DNA of 17,914 bases from an uncultured Oscillospiraceae bacterium (GTDB lineage: Bacteria > Bacillota > Clostridia > Oscillospirales > Acutalibacteraceae). Shown one piece after another: positions 1 to 5,525 of the stretch. The notes below the pieces were generated by a model, which was not told the DNA's origin, searched no databases, and saw nothing but the letters and a program-made list of their open reading frames with translations. The translations under genes and the position numbers were made by a program. How positions within the stretch are numbered: position 1 is the stretch's first letter; each line of letters begins with the position of its first letter. The stretch covers positions 1 through 17,914 of the forward strand of contig URQB01000028.1 of NCBI GenBank assembly GCA_900549825.1, in the 5' to 3' direction.

Positions 1-819
1 TCTCCTGATCCCATCCTGATTTTCTTTGCTGGTAGCCTCATCCGGGCGTGGCCTTCTTCTTTCTTCTTTATCGCCCGGTTTGCTCGGCCGGGCCGTTTGA
101 GGGCAGGATTTGCACTCCCCAGCGTCCGGATGGGGTTACGATACCAAGGCGTTTGAATCGCGGGGCGTTCCCGCGCTGCGGTTTGCGCCTCCTGGGGATT
201 GCGCGGCGGTTGGACAGGGCCGCGCGGAACCCTCCCTCTGACCTTGCACGCAGGCCGCAGGTCTTACATAAAATACTATGACGTTTTCATGAGCCACATG
301 GAAAGTCTGGCCCGCGTCAAAAAGGAGGGGAAGCAGCGAATCCCCCCTGTCCTGTGTTGTACGGTTGCCGGGTGGTTGTGAGAACACCCGTGCAGGCGGT
401 TGCAGCAGCCGATAAGCTCTGGATTGCAGCTCCCGCACCGGCCGGAGCGCCCCGGATGTCGTTTTTGCATTCTCCGTTTTCCAAGAAGACTGCACGTCCC
501 CAACCATTTTTATTGAATCGGCGTATGACATGTTTGCGGAAGATGGAAATCGACAAGCCCACGGCGGACGGACCCGCTTTGAATGGTATGGCCGCGGCAA
601 AAAAGAGTTTTCGGAAATGGGCCCCATGTTTCTGCTCAGCGATGGGCGGGAATGTGAGCCGGGTGCGCTAGAAGCTTCGGCCCGGTTGCCCAGTGAGAGC
701 AAAGCCCGGACCTGTTCCTGGATGATGTAGATGCGGGATGGTTGAGGTGCTTGATTCTCATTCCTGACATGGTGTCTGTGGAGAACGGCGCTATGGACGG
801 GTTTCTATGAATTACGGGA
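1..819 (+). other. Gene-poor stretch, possible decayed plus-strand gene
   Basis: No ORF here has a convincing start, ribosome binding site and family resemblance. On the plus strand one frame is open from about 415 to the stop at 728-730. In its middle part (about 440-650) the translation looks like ordinary protein, with segments such as PTIFIESAYDMFAEDG and RTRFEWYGRGKKEFSEMG, but it has no start codon before 530 and no recognisable family. A second short protein-like segment (YYDVFMSHMESLARVKKEG, about 270-330) is in another frame. A strong terminator follows at 820-860. Together this suggests the eroded end of a plus-strand gene, but it could equally be noncoding DNA. Function unknown. 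Confidence 0.25.
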
Positions 820-860
820 TTCCCCGCGTGCACGACGGTGCGCGCGGGGGATTTTCTTTT
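820..860 (+). terminator. Intrinsic terminator with no intact gene upstream
   Basis: A 14-bp stem (left arm 820-833, right arm 838-851, with two G-U pairs), a GACG loop and a T-rich tail TTTTCTTTT (852-860) form a textbook Rho-independent terminator reading rightward. The nearest plus-strand sequence upstream is the non-intact stretch 415-730, so the terminator probably outlived its gene or belongs to a short RNA. Confidence 0.8.
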
Positions 861-967
861 GTGCATTTTATATGCTTCACGTGTTGCGCCCGCTATAAGA
901 TCATTCCACCAGACCGAAAAAGCTGAAAGCACAGTTCAGCAAAACCGGGCAATTCATTTTCTACCGG

Positions 968-1012
968 TCAAAAAAAACAGGCGCGGGATGGTGTCAATTC
1001 CATCCCGCGCCC
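968..1012 (-). terminator. Terminator of the ROK regulator gene
   Basis: A perfect 12-bp GC-rich stem (980-991 with 1000-1011) has an 8-nt loop. On the minus strand it is followed by eight T (970-977 read as A on the plus strand). It lies 18 bp after the stop codon of the ROK gene, so it terminates that transcript. Confidence 0.92.
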
Positions 1013-1029
1013 GCGCATGATGCCAACGG

Positions 1030-2160
1030 TCAATCCATATCGTCAAAGAACCGCTCAATGATCGCCAGCCCCGCTCCCTTATGGCACGCCGTGCGGATAT
1101 CCTCCGTGCTTGGCAGGATCTTCGGCATAAAATCCCTGCGCCGCGGCAGGAGCAGCGCCTCAAACGCCTCCCGCAGCTTGTCGATAAACTGGGGATCAAG
1201 CTTCGTATAATGGGTTTCCACAAGGATGATCTCCGGGTCGAGCAGCCATGTCACATTGGCAAACAGGAGCGCAAGCTCCGGGATCGCCTGCTCCATATAG
1301 GCAATCAGGCGGGGATCATCCTGATAGCGCTTGGCAACCTCCTGGAAGGAGGGGACGGAGCCGTCTGGCTCCGTAAACAGCCTGCGCAGGCCGCCGATGC
1401 CCACGGCCTCCTCGATCATCTTGCCGCTTTTTGTGTACATCTGGCCGATCTCACCCGCGTAGGAATAGGCGCTGTCCAGCACGCGGCCGTCATAGAAAAT
1501 CGCGCTGCCCACGCCCTCGCCGATGATGGCGTAAAAGATATTATCCGCCTGTAACGCAATGCCGCCGTCAAAGCGCACGGAGCATTTCACATCTTCATCG
1601 ATATAGAGGATCTGATTCGGGAAGAAGGGGGAAAGCGTATCCTTTAATTTGGCTGTGGAGAGCTCCGGAATGCGGGAATCAAGCACCCTGTCGCCCTTTT
1701 CGTAATAGGGGCCGGGCACGCATACGCCCACGCCGATCACGCCCTCCAGCGAATCATTCAGCCAGTTGTGCAGGAAATAGGCGACCGCGTCGCACAGGTT
1801 GTCTCCATAGCTTTTATGGTAATCGTAGTTGTGCTTATAGAATTCACCCTTGATCTTCAGATCCACCTGCAGGATGCCGAGCTTGAAGTTGTGCCGCTCC
1901 AGATCGAGCAGTACGATTTTTTTATGATCCGGAGAGAGAGAGACCACATTGCCCTTGCGGCCGACCTTGGAGGTATCCTCCTTCTCCTCATAGACAATAT
2001 CATATCGAAGGAGCTGATCCACGATCTTGCCGATTGTCATCAGGCTGATATCCGTTTTGGCAGAGAGTACCTGCCGCGAAACACAGCTCTGCCGGTAGAT
2101 TTCCTGAAAGACCTTCATCATATTTTGAAGCTTGATGTTTTTTTGTGTGATGAGTTGCAT
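1030..2160 (-). CDS. ROK-family transcriptional regulator
   Basis: 376 aa, the usual length of a ROK repressor: an N-terminal winged helix-turn-helix (about residues 10-75, with a helix like SRQVLSAKTDISLMTIGKIV) fused to a sugar-kinase-like ROK domain. In the ROK domain the motifs GVGVCVPGPY (142-151) and GEGVGSAI (214-221) correspond to the nucleotide/sugar-binding loops, and IDED (187-190) sits where kinases carry the catalytic Asp. The hallmark zinc site is missing: the GEIGH histidine is Gln (GEIGQ, 236-240) and no CxCGxxGC follows. Such proteins usually repress sugar-utilisation genes and respond to a sugar ligand; the ligand here is unknown. The ATG at 2160 is chosen because GAGGAG lies 6 bp upstream. 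The gene is transcribed alone, diverges from the deacetylase gene and has its own terminator. The promoter carries a palindrome, which suggests autoregulation. Confidence 0.88.
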   Translation of the reverse strand: MQLITQKNIKLQNMMKVFQEIYRQSCVSRQVLSAKTDISLMTIGKIVDQLLRYDIVYEEKEDTSKVGRKGNVVSLSPDHKKIVLLDLERHNFKLGILQVDLKIKGEFYKHNYDYHKSYGDNLCDAVAYFLHNWLNDSLEGVIGVGVCVPGPYYEKGDRVLDSRIPELSTAKLKDTLSPFFPNQILYIDEDVKCSVRFDGGIALQADNIFYAIIGEGVGSAIFYDGRVLDSAYSYAGEIGQMYTKSGKMIEEAVGIGGLRRLFTEPDGSVPSFQEVAKRYQDDPRLIAYMEQAIPELALLFANVTWLLDPEIILVETHYTKLDPQFIDKLREAFEALLLPRRRDFMPKILPSTEDIRTACHKGAGLAIIERFFDDMD

Positions 2161-2253
2161 AATGGACTCCTCGTTTCTGTTCTGGTATCAGGCCGATGGG
2201 GCCGGCCAGCACTGCGCGAATGCAGTTCTGCAGGGGAATATATGAATGCCTTT

Positions 2254-2282
2254 ATTGTATGCTATTTTTCATGGAAAATCAA
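2254..2282 (-). promoter_or_regulatory. SigA-type promoter of the ROK gene with operator-like spacer
   Basis: On the minus strand TTGATT (2277-2282) and TACAAT (2254-2259) are separated by exactly 17 bp, a good housekeeping promoter about 95 bp before the ROK start codon. The spacer contains the near-palindrome TTTTTCATGGAAAA on the plus strand (2265-2278), well placed for a repressor. Autoregulation is inferred. Confidence 0.7.
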
Positions 2283-2289
2283 GGAAAAG
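2261..2289. promoter_or_regulatory. Operator-like repeat, copy 1
   Basis: GCTATTTTTCATGGAAAATC and the A-rich tail after it are repeated with few changes at 2372-2401. The core is TTTTTCATGGAAAA (2265-2278), nearly palindromic with one mismatched pair. It sits between the -35 and -10 of the ROK promoter. It is a candidate binding site for the adjacent ROK protein. Confidence 0.5.
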
Positions 2290-2371
2290 TAAGCTTTTTT
2301 CAGCCATGAATCGATACGAATCGGGAAAATCGGGCTTTTTCGTGCGTTTTGACCGGATTTCCGCGCCGGAA

Positions 2372-2401
2372 GCTATTTTTTCATAGAAAATGAATGAAAA
2401 A
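2372..2401. promoter_or_regulatory. Operator-like repeat, copy 2
   Basis: Second copy of the element at 2261-2289, with a one-base insertion. The 14-base core TTTTTCATAGAAAA (2377-2390) differs from copy 1 at one position. It lies 82 bp before the deacetylase start codon and overlaps a weak candidate promoter (TTGACC at 2349-2354, TATTTT at 2374-2379, spacing 19). Its core is 112 bp from that of copy 1, so joint binding or looping over the divergent region is possible. Confidence 0.45.
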
Positions 2402-2483
2402 CATGGAGACAAGCATCCGCCGCATATGCATGAATACACGGGCGCGGCTTAGCGCGCCGAATCAGCTTTAAGGATGGGATACC

Positions 2484-3278
2484 ATGAAGGTCATGATTTT
2501 TACGCGCAGGCAGCTGGCCGTGCTGACAAGCTGCCTTGCGGCGGGGCTGCTGGTGGCCGTATTGGCAGCGCAGGGCTTAAGCGTTGTAACCGCCGCGAGC
2601 CGGAAACTGCTGCCGGTTTACAGCGTGGAAACGGCGGAAAAAAAAGCCTGCCTCACCTTTGACGCCGCGTGGGGCAACGAAGATACGCAGGAACTGATCG
2701 AAGTGCTGGGCAAATACAAGGCGAAGGCGACCTTTTTCATCGTGGGCGAGTGGGTGGATAAATACCCGGAAAGCGTCAAGGCTTTACACGATGCGGGCCA
2801 CAGCATTCAGAACCATTCGGACACGCATAAACACTACCCAAAGCTCAGCCGGGACGAGATCATCCAGGATTTAAATGCCTGTAATGACAAAATTGAAAAG
2901 GTCACCGGCGTGCGCCCCACGCTTGTCCGGCCTCCGTATGGGGATTATGACAATGCCGTCATAGAGGCGGTCAACGAAATCAAAATGACGGCAGTGCAGT
3001 GGGATGTGGACTCCCTCGACTGGAAGGATTTAAAGGCCGATGAGATGTATCAGAAGGTGGTGCCCAAGGTGCGCAACGGCTCTATTATTTTGTTCCACAA
3101 CGCGGCGAAACATACGCCCGAGGCGCTGCCGGCCATTATAGAGGCGCTGCAGAAAGAGGGCTATCAGCTCGTCACGCTGGAGGAACTGCTCTGCAAGGGC
3201 GATTATACGCTCGATCACGCGGGCCGTCAAATCCCGAAGCAGGGGACGCAGGAATCCGCGGGCAATCAGGCGGCATAG
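2484..3278 (+). CDS. Membrane-anchored polysaccharide deacetylase, PdaB-like
   Basis: 264 aa. A basic N-terminus and a hydrophobic segment (about 10-36) form an uncleaved anchor or signal peptide, so the enzyme acts outside the membrane. The NodB/CE4 domain spans about 54-235: motif 1 LTFDAAWG (57-64), motif 2 NHSDTH (110-115, metal ligands H111 and H115), motif 3 RPPYGDYD (149-156), motif 4 DVDSLDW (174-180) and motif 5 ILFHN (202-206). The second Asp of the classical TFDDG motif is Ala, as is usual in PdaB-like proteins (FDxxWG). The family removes N-acetyl groups from peptidoglycan or related glycans, and PdaB acts in spore formation in Bacillus. The start is the ATG preceded by AAGGATGG. 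The gene is monocistronic, between the divergent ROK gene and a terminator. A sporulation role is inferred from family and neighbourhood. Confidence 0.88.
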   Translation: MKVMIFTRRQLAVLTSCLAAGLLVAVLAAQGLSVVTAASRKLLPVYSVETAEKKACLTFDAAWGNEDTQELIEVLGKYKAKATFFIVGEWVDKYPESVKALHDAGHSIQNHSDTHKHYPKLSRDEIIQDLNACNDKIEKVTGVRPTLVRPPYGDYDNAVIEAVNEIKMTAVQWDVDSLDWKDLKADEMYQKVVPKVRNGSIILFHNAAKHTPEALPAIIEALQKEGYQLVTLEELLCKGDYTLDHAGRQIPKQGTQESAGNQAA

Positions 3279-3332
3279 GGGACGAAAAGCAAAGGGCCTG
3301 TTGAATACGCCGGAACCTAGCATCGGTAAAAT

Positions 3333-3367
3333 GCGGGCCCCAACATAGGGGCCCGCTGGTGTTTTTT
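3333..3367. terminator. Terminator after the deacetylase gene, probably bidirectional
   Basis: A perfect 9-bp stem, GCGGGCCCC (3333-3341) with GGGGCCCGC (3348-3356), has a 6-nt loop and is followed by TGGTGTTTTTT. On the minus strand the stem is followed by ATTTTA, so it can also stop minus-strand transcripts coming from the methyltransferase remnant. Confidence 0.88.
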
Positions 3368-3389
3368 AACGGCGCGGTGCGCCCTTCCA

Positions 3390-3695
3390 TCAGCGCTGCG
3401 GGAGGATCAGCGGCTTTTTTGCATCGATGATAATGGACGGCATCACCAGCTTCTCCACGGAATTGCGCGTATCATGGTAAAGGGAGCGGCCGATGTAGCC
3501 ATCGTTCGCATTCCAGTGGAGATAGCGAAAATCGCCCTTCTCATCGCAGTATTCCAGCAGCTCCACAAGAAACCCGGCGGCTTCGAATACTGCCCGAAAG
3601 GTACGGTAGTCATACACGATTTTATGCGTATAGGCCGGATGGTTTTTCGGCCCGGGCCCGCCAGGCTGTATCAGCTTCTGGTAATCCGCGTTTCT
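3390..3695 (-). pseudogene. C-terminal remnant of a SAM-dependent methyltransferase
   Basis: Read on the minus strand from just after the stop codon at 3696-3698, this frame gives about 101 residues. They include LIQPGGPGPKNHPAYTHKIV, then YDYRTFRAVFEAAGF, VELLEYCDEKGDFRYLHWN and finally MPSIIIDAKKP. I recognise this as the C-terminal part of the predicted class I SAM-dependent methyltransferases common in Gram-positive bacteria, in which a PGG..GP stretch, a (Y/N)YKT(L/F)..LFE.AGF helix and a closing SIIIDA.KP strand follow the Rossmann domain. The SAM-binding domain (about 100-150 residues) is absent because the neighbouring cysteine-rich gene occupies that place. The only start-like codon (GTG at 3615-3617) has no ribosome binding site. 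It is therefore a 5'-truncated relic, without activity on its own. Confidence 0.72.
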
Positions 3696-3705
3696 TCAGA
3701 TTTCA
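3694..3705. repeat. 12-bp inverted repeat, left arm
   Basis: CTTCAGATTTCA is the exact reverse complement of TGAAATCTGAAG at 3978-3989. The two arms bracket the small cysteine-rich gene. This arm contains its stop codon and lies at the junction with the methyltransferase remnant. Confidence 0.6.
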
Positions 3706-3914
3706 AATTCGCTCTTATCGTACTGCGGGAGCTTTGGGCGCGGCTTCGGCTCCCGCCGGAGGGGATCGTAGCGGTATTTCCGGCAATGATCCCCCGGCAG
3801 AACGACGCCCTTTTTGAAGCACAGCACGGTCTTACCGTCCGGCGCGGTGCGCCCATGCTCGCAGAAGGCGCAGCAGGGCTCGATTTCCGGGTCAAAAAGC
3901 TGGTATTTTATCAT
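3696..3914 (-). CDS. Small cysteine-rich protein of unknown function
   Basis: 72 aa, cytoplasmic by appearance, with no membrane segment. Five cysteines (C14, C15, C18, C32, C44) in the order CCxxC - x13 - C - x11 - C suggest a small metal-binding fold (zinc or iron-sulfur). The residues EHGR after C18, the CxKKG segment near C32 and CRKYRYDPLRR (44-54) resemble a small uncharacterised protein family that I recall from many Clostridia. I know no established function. The start is the ATG with AAAGGAC about 10 bp upstream. The gene follows ylbJ on the same strand after 101 bp, so it may be read from the ylbJ promoter. Its stop codon lies inside a 12-bp inverted-repeat arm, directly against the methyltransferase relic. 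Confidence 0.72.
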   Translation of the reverse strand: MIKYQLFDPEIEPCCAFCEHGRTAPDGKTVLCFKKGVVLPGDHCRKYRYDPLRREPKPRPKLPQYDKSEFEI

Positions 3915-3968
3915 GATTGGTCCGTCCTTTTTTATGAATGATCAGAAGCGCTGTGATTCGCTTGCCTT

Positions 3969-4010
3969 TTTCGTGTCTGAAATCTGAAGTCTGAAGTCTG
4001 CCATCTGTCC
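3969..4010. repeat. Heptamer array 1 (five 7-bp units)
   Basis: Phased 7-bp units TCTGAAA, TCTGAAG, TCTGAAG, TCTGCCA and TCTGTCC (3976-4010) are preceded by TTTCGTG. On the minus strand every unit ends in CAGA. The array begins five bases after the ylbJ stop codon. A homologous five-unit array, also flanked by TTTCGT, lies at 11722-11764 behind purL. Units 1 and 2 supply the right arm (3978-3989) of the inverted repeat around the small cysteine-rich gene. Confidence 0.75.
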
Positions 4011-4015
4011 TCAGT

Positions 4016-5083
4016 TTAGCACTTTTTTCGACGGCCTTCAACCTCCAAAATCAGCAGGGCGCACATAAACAGCATTCCGGCCGCCACGGGCGCTGAGGCG
4101 GCGAAGGCCTCCGGCAGCGCCTGCACATGGTTGGAGAAGACTGCCGTTTCGCAGGGGAAAAGCCGGAATAGCCCTGCGCTGATCAGGCAGGCGAGCAGGC
4201 CATTCACTGCCCTTCCACAGAAAAAAAGCGGCAGGGGAAGGCCGGTTTTGTTGACATCACGCAGCACCTGGCAGTGTACGCAGATTCCGCCCCAGCCAAG
4301 CACGAGCGCGAGAGCGGGCAGGGGTACCTTGCCTGCTGCGAGGGCGCAGCCGGAAGTTACCTCCAGAAAGCACTGCAAAAAAATACGAGGCGTGCCGGGC
4401 AGCGGCAGAAGGCCCAGCAGCGCGGCAATACAGGAGAAGAGGATCACCCATACGCAGATAGAGAGAATCCCAGCGCAACCCTGTGTTGCCGCGTCCACCA
4501 GAGCCTGCGCCATTGCCGGCTCCGCGGGCGGCAGATCGAGGCTCTCCTTCAGCGGCTCCTGAGCCGCCAGAAAGCGGGCAAAAAGCCCGATCAGCAGCGC
4601 GCTGGCGGTCAGAGCCGCGCAGAGGATCAGCCCTGCACGCCGGCTCCTGAGCATCGCGGAGCCGACGGCGCTGATCAGGAACGCCGGGCCGGAATTGATG
4701 CAGAAAAGCAGCATGCGCTGTGCCTGCTTTTTGGTGATGAGGGAAGCGTCAAGCAATTGCGCCGTCATGCGCGCCCCGACGGGATAGCCGCCGATCAGAC
4801 TCATCAAGATTGCGCTGCCCGCCGTACCCGGCAGGCGGAAGGCAAGCCTTGTGACCGGCCCCAGCAGGCGGCCCGCACGCTGCGTGAGGCCGGACTGTAC
4901 CAGAAAGGACGACAGCACCAGAAACGGAAACAGCGATGGGATGACTACCTGCCCGCATAGGGCAAGCCCCTCCCGTACTCCCTGGGAGGCTGTCTGCGGA
5001 GAGATCAGGATGCCGCTCCCGAAGGCGGCGGCGCCCAGTGCGGACAGCAGGATTTGCAGCGTTTGCAGCCGTTTCTTTTTCAT
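4016..5083 (-). CDS. ylbJ: YlbJ-type sporulation integral membrane protein
   Basis: 355 aa with about eight to ten hydrophobic segments and a short basic N-terminus (MKKKR). The nucleoside-recognition/Gate-like signature of YlbJ proteins is present: LIGGYPVGARM (about 97-107) and FCINSGPAFLI (about 127-137). The C-terminal half repeats the gate-like pattern (LVLGWGGICVHCQV). In Bacillus subtilis ylbJ is a sigma-E-dependent sporulation gene needed for a proper spore, and related membrane proteins are thought to move small molecules; the substrate is unknown. I chose the ATG at 5083 because GGGGGGAAGGA lies just upstream; the longer open frame (to 5287) would run through the divergent yqfC gene. 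It is somewhat shorter than the Bacillus protein (about 400 aa). A possible sigma-E promoter lies at 5104-5133. Confidence 0.9.
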   Translation of the reverse strand: MKKKRLQTLQILLSALGAAAFGSGILISPQTASQGVREGLALCGQVVIPSLFPFLVLSSFLVQSGLTQRAGRLLGPVTRLAFRLPGTAGSAILMSLIGGYPVGARMTAQLLDASLITKKQAQRMLLFCINSGPAFLISAVGSAMLRSRRAGLILCAALTASALLIGLFARFLAAQEPLKESLDLPPAEPAMAQALVDAATQGCAGILSICVWVILFSCIAALLGLLPLPGTPRIFLQCFLEVTSGCALAAGKVPLPALALVLGWGGICVHCQVLRDVNKTGLPLPLFFCGRAVNGLLACLISAGLFRLFPCETAVFSNHVQALPEAFAASAPVAAGMLFMCALLILEVEGRRKKC

Positions 5084-5103
5084 AGTCCTTCCCCCCTGAT
5101 GCA

Positions 5104-5133
5104 TATATATGAGGAACGGGCGGGAGAACATGC
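5104..5133 (-). promoter_or_regulatory. Candidate sigma-E promoter of ylbJ
   Basis: On the minus strand GCATGTT (5127-5133) and CATATATA (5104-5111), 15 bp apart, resemble the sporulation sigma-E elements (GCATATT and CATACA-T) at a usual spacing, about 20 bp before the ylbJ start codon. This agrees with sigma-E control of ylbJ in Bacillus. No equally good match was found for yqfC on the other strand. Confidence 0.4.
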
Positions 5134-5164
5134 CCGGCATATCAGGAAACGCGAGGTTGGGGTC

Positions 5165-5482
5165 ATGAGAAAAGCAGGAAAACGCACCCATCGGGGGAGC
5201 GCCGCACCAAAAAGCGAACTGACCGCCAAGGAAAAGCTGACGCAGGAACTGGAGATCCCCCAGGCCGCCCTGCGCGGCGTCTCTCATATGGAGCTTTCCG
5301 GCAACCGGGAGGCAATCATCGAAGGCTGTAAGGGCGTCGTGGAATACGATGAGGGCGTCATTCGCCTGAATCTCGGCAAAAATATCGTGCGGTTTACAGG
5401 GACACAGCTGAGCATCCGTACCCTGACGCTGGAGCAGGCGATTATCACAGGCAATATCCTCTCGATCGACTTTTCCAATTAA
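5165..5482 (+). CDS. yqfC: Sporulation protein YqfC (YabP/YqfC family)
   Basis: 105 aa, soluble. The C-terminal part (about 45-105) carries the YabP/YqfC fold: IIEGCKGVVEYDEGVIRLNL, a short loop and strand (NIVRFTGTQLSIRTLTLEQ), then ITGNILSIDF, the conserved closing motif of the family. The N-terminal 25 residues are basic and not conserved. yqfC is a sporulation gene usually paired with yqfD in endospore formers; its biochemical role is unknown. The ATG at 5165 is chosen because a G-rich Shine-Dalgarno-like stretch (AGGTTGGGG) precedes it; the longer open frame would overlap ylbJ. It lies 43 bp before yqfD and diverges from ylbJ with 81 bp between start codons. Confidence 0.9.
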   Translation: MRKAGKRTHRGSAAPKSELTAKEKLTQELEIPQAALRGVSHMELSGNREAIIEGCKGVVEYDEGVIRLNLGKNIVRFTGTQLSIRTLTLEQAIITGNILSIDFSN

Positions 5483-5525
5483 GCGGCTGTATGCCGTTCC
5501 ATGCCGGCAGGAAGGGGAGACTCAG

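Noticed and set aside
136..702. 188-codon minus-strand open frame in the left noncoding stretch
   Set aside because: Composition rich in Ser, Pro and Arg, with no membrane, motif or family pattern; more likely a chance frame opposite the possibly decayed plus-strand gene.
3474..3941. 155-codon plus-strand open frame
   Set aside because: Runs antisense through both the methyltransferase remnant and the cysteine-rich gene, which have better protein features on the minus strand.
3976..4010. CRISPR array
   Set aside because: The units are 7 bp and contiguous with no spacers, and no cas gene is present.
4016..5287. Longer form of YlbJ starting at 5287
   Set aside because: The extra 68 residues are not family-like, would overlap yqfC on the other strand, and lack a ribosome binding site, whereas the ATG at 5083 has a strong one.
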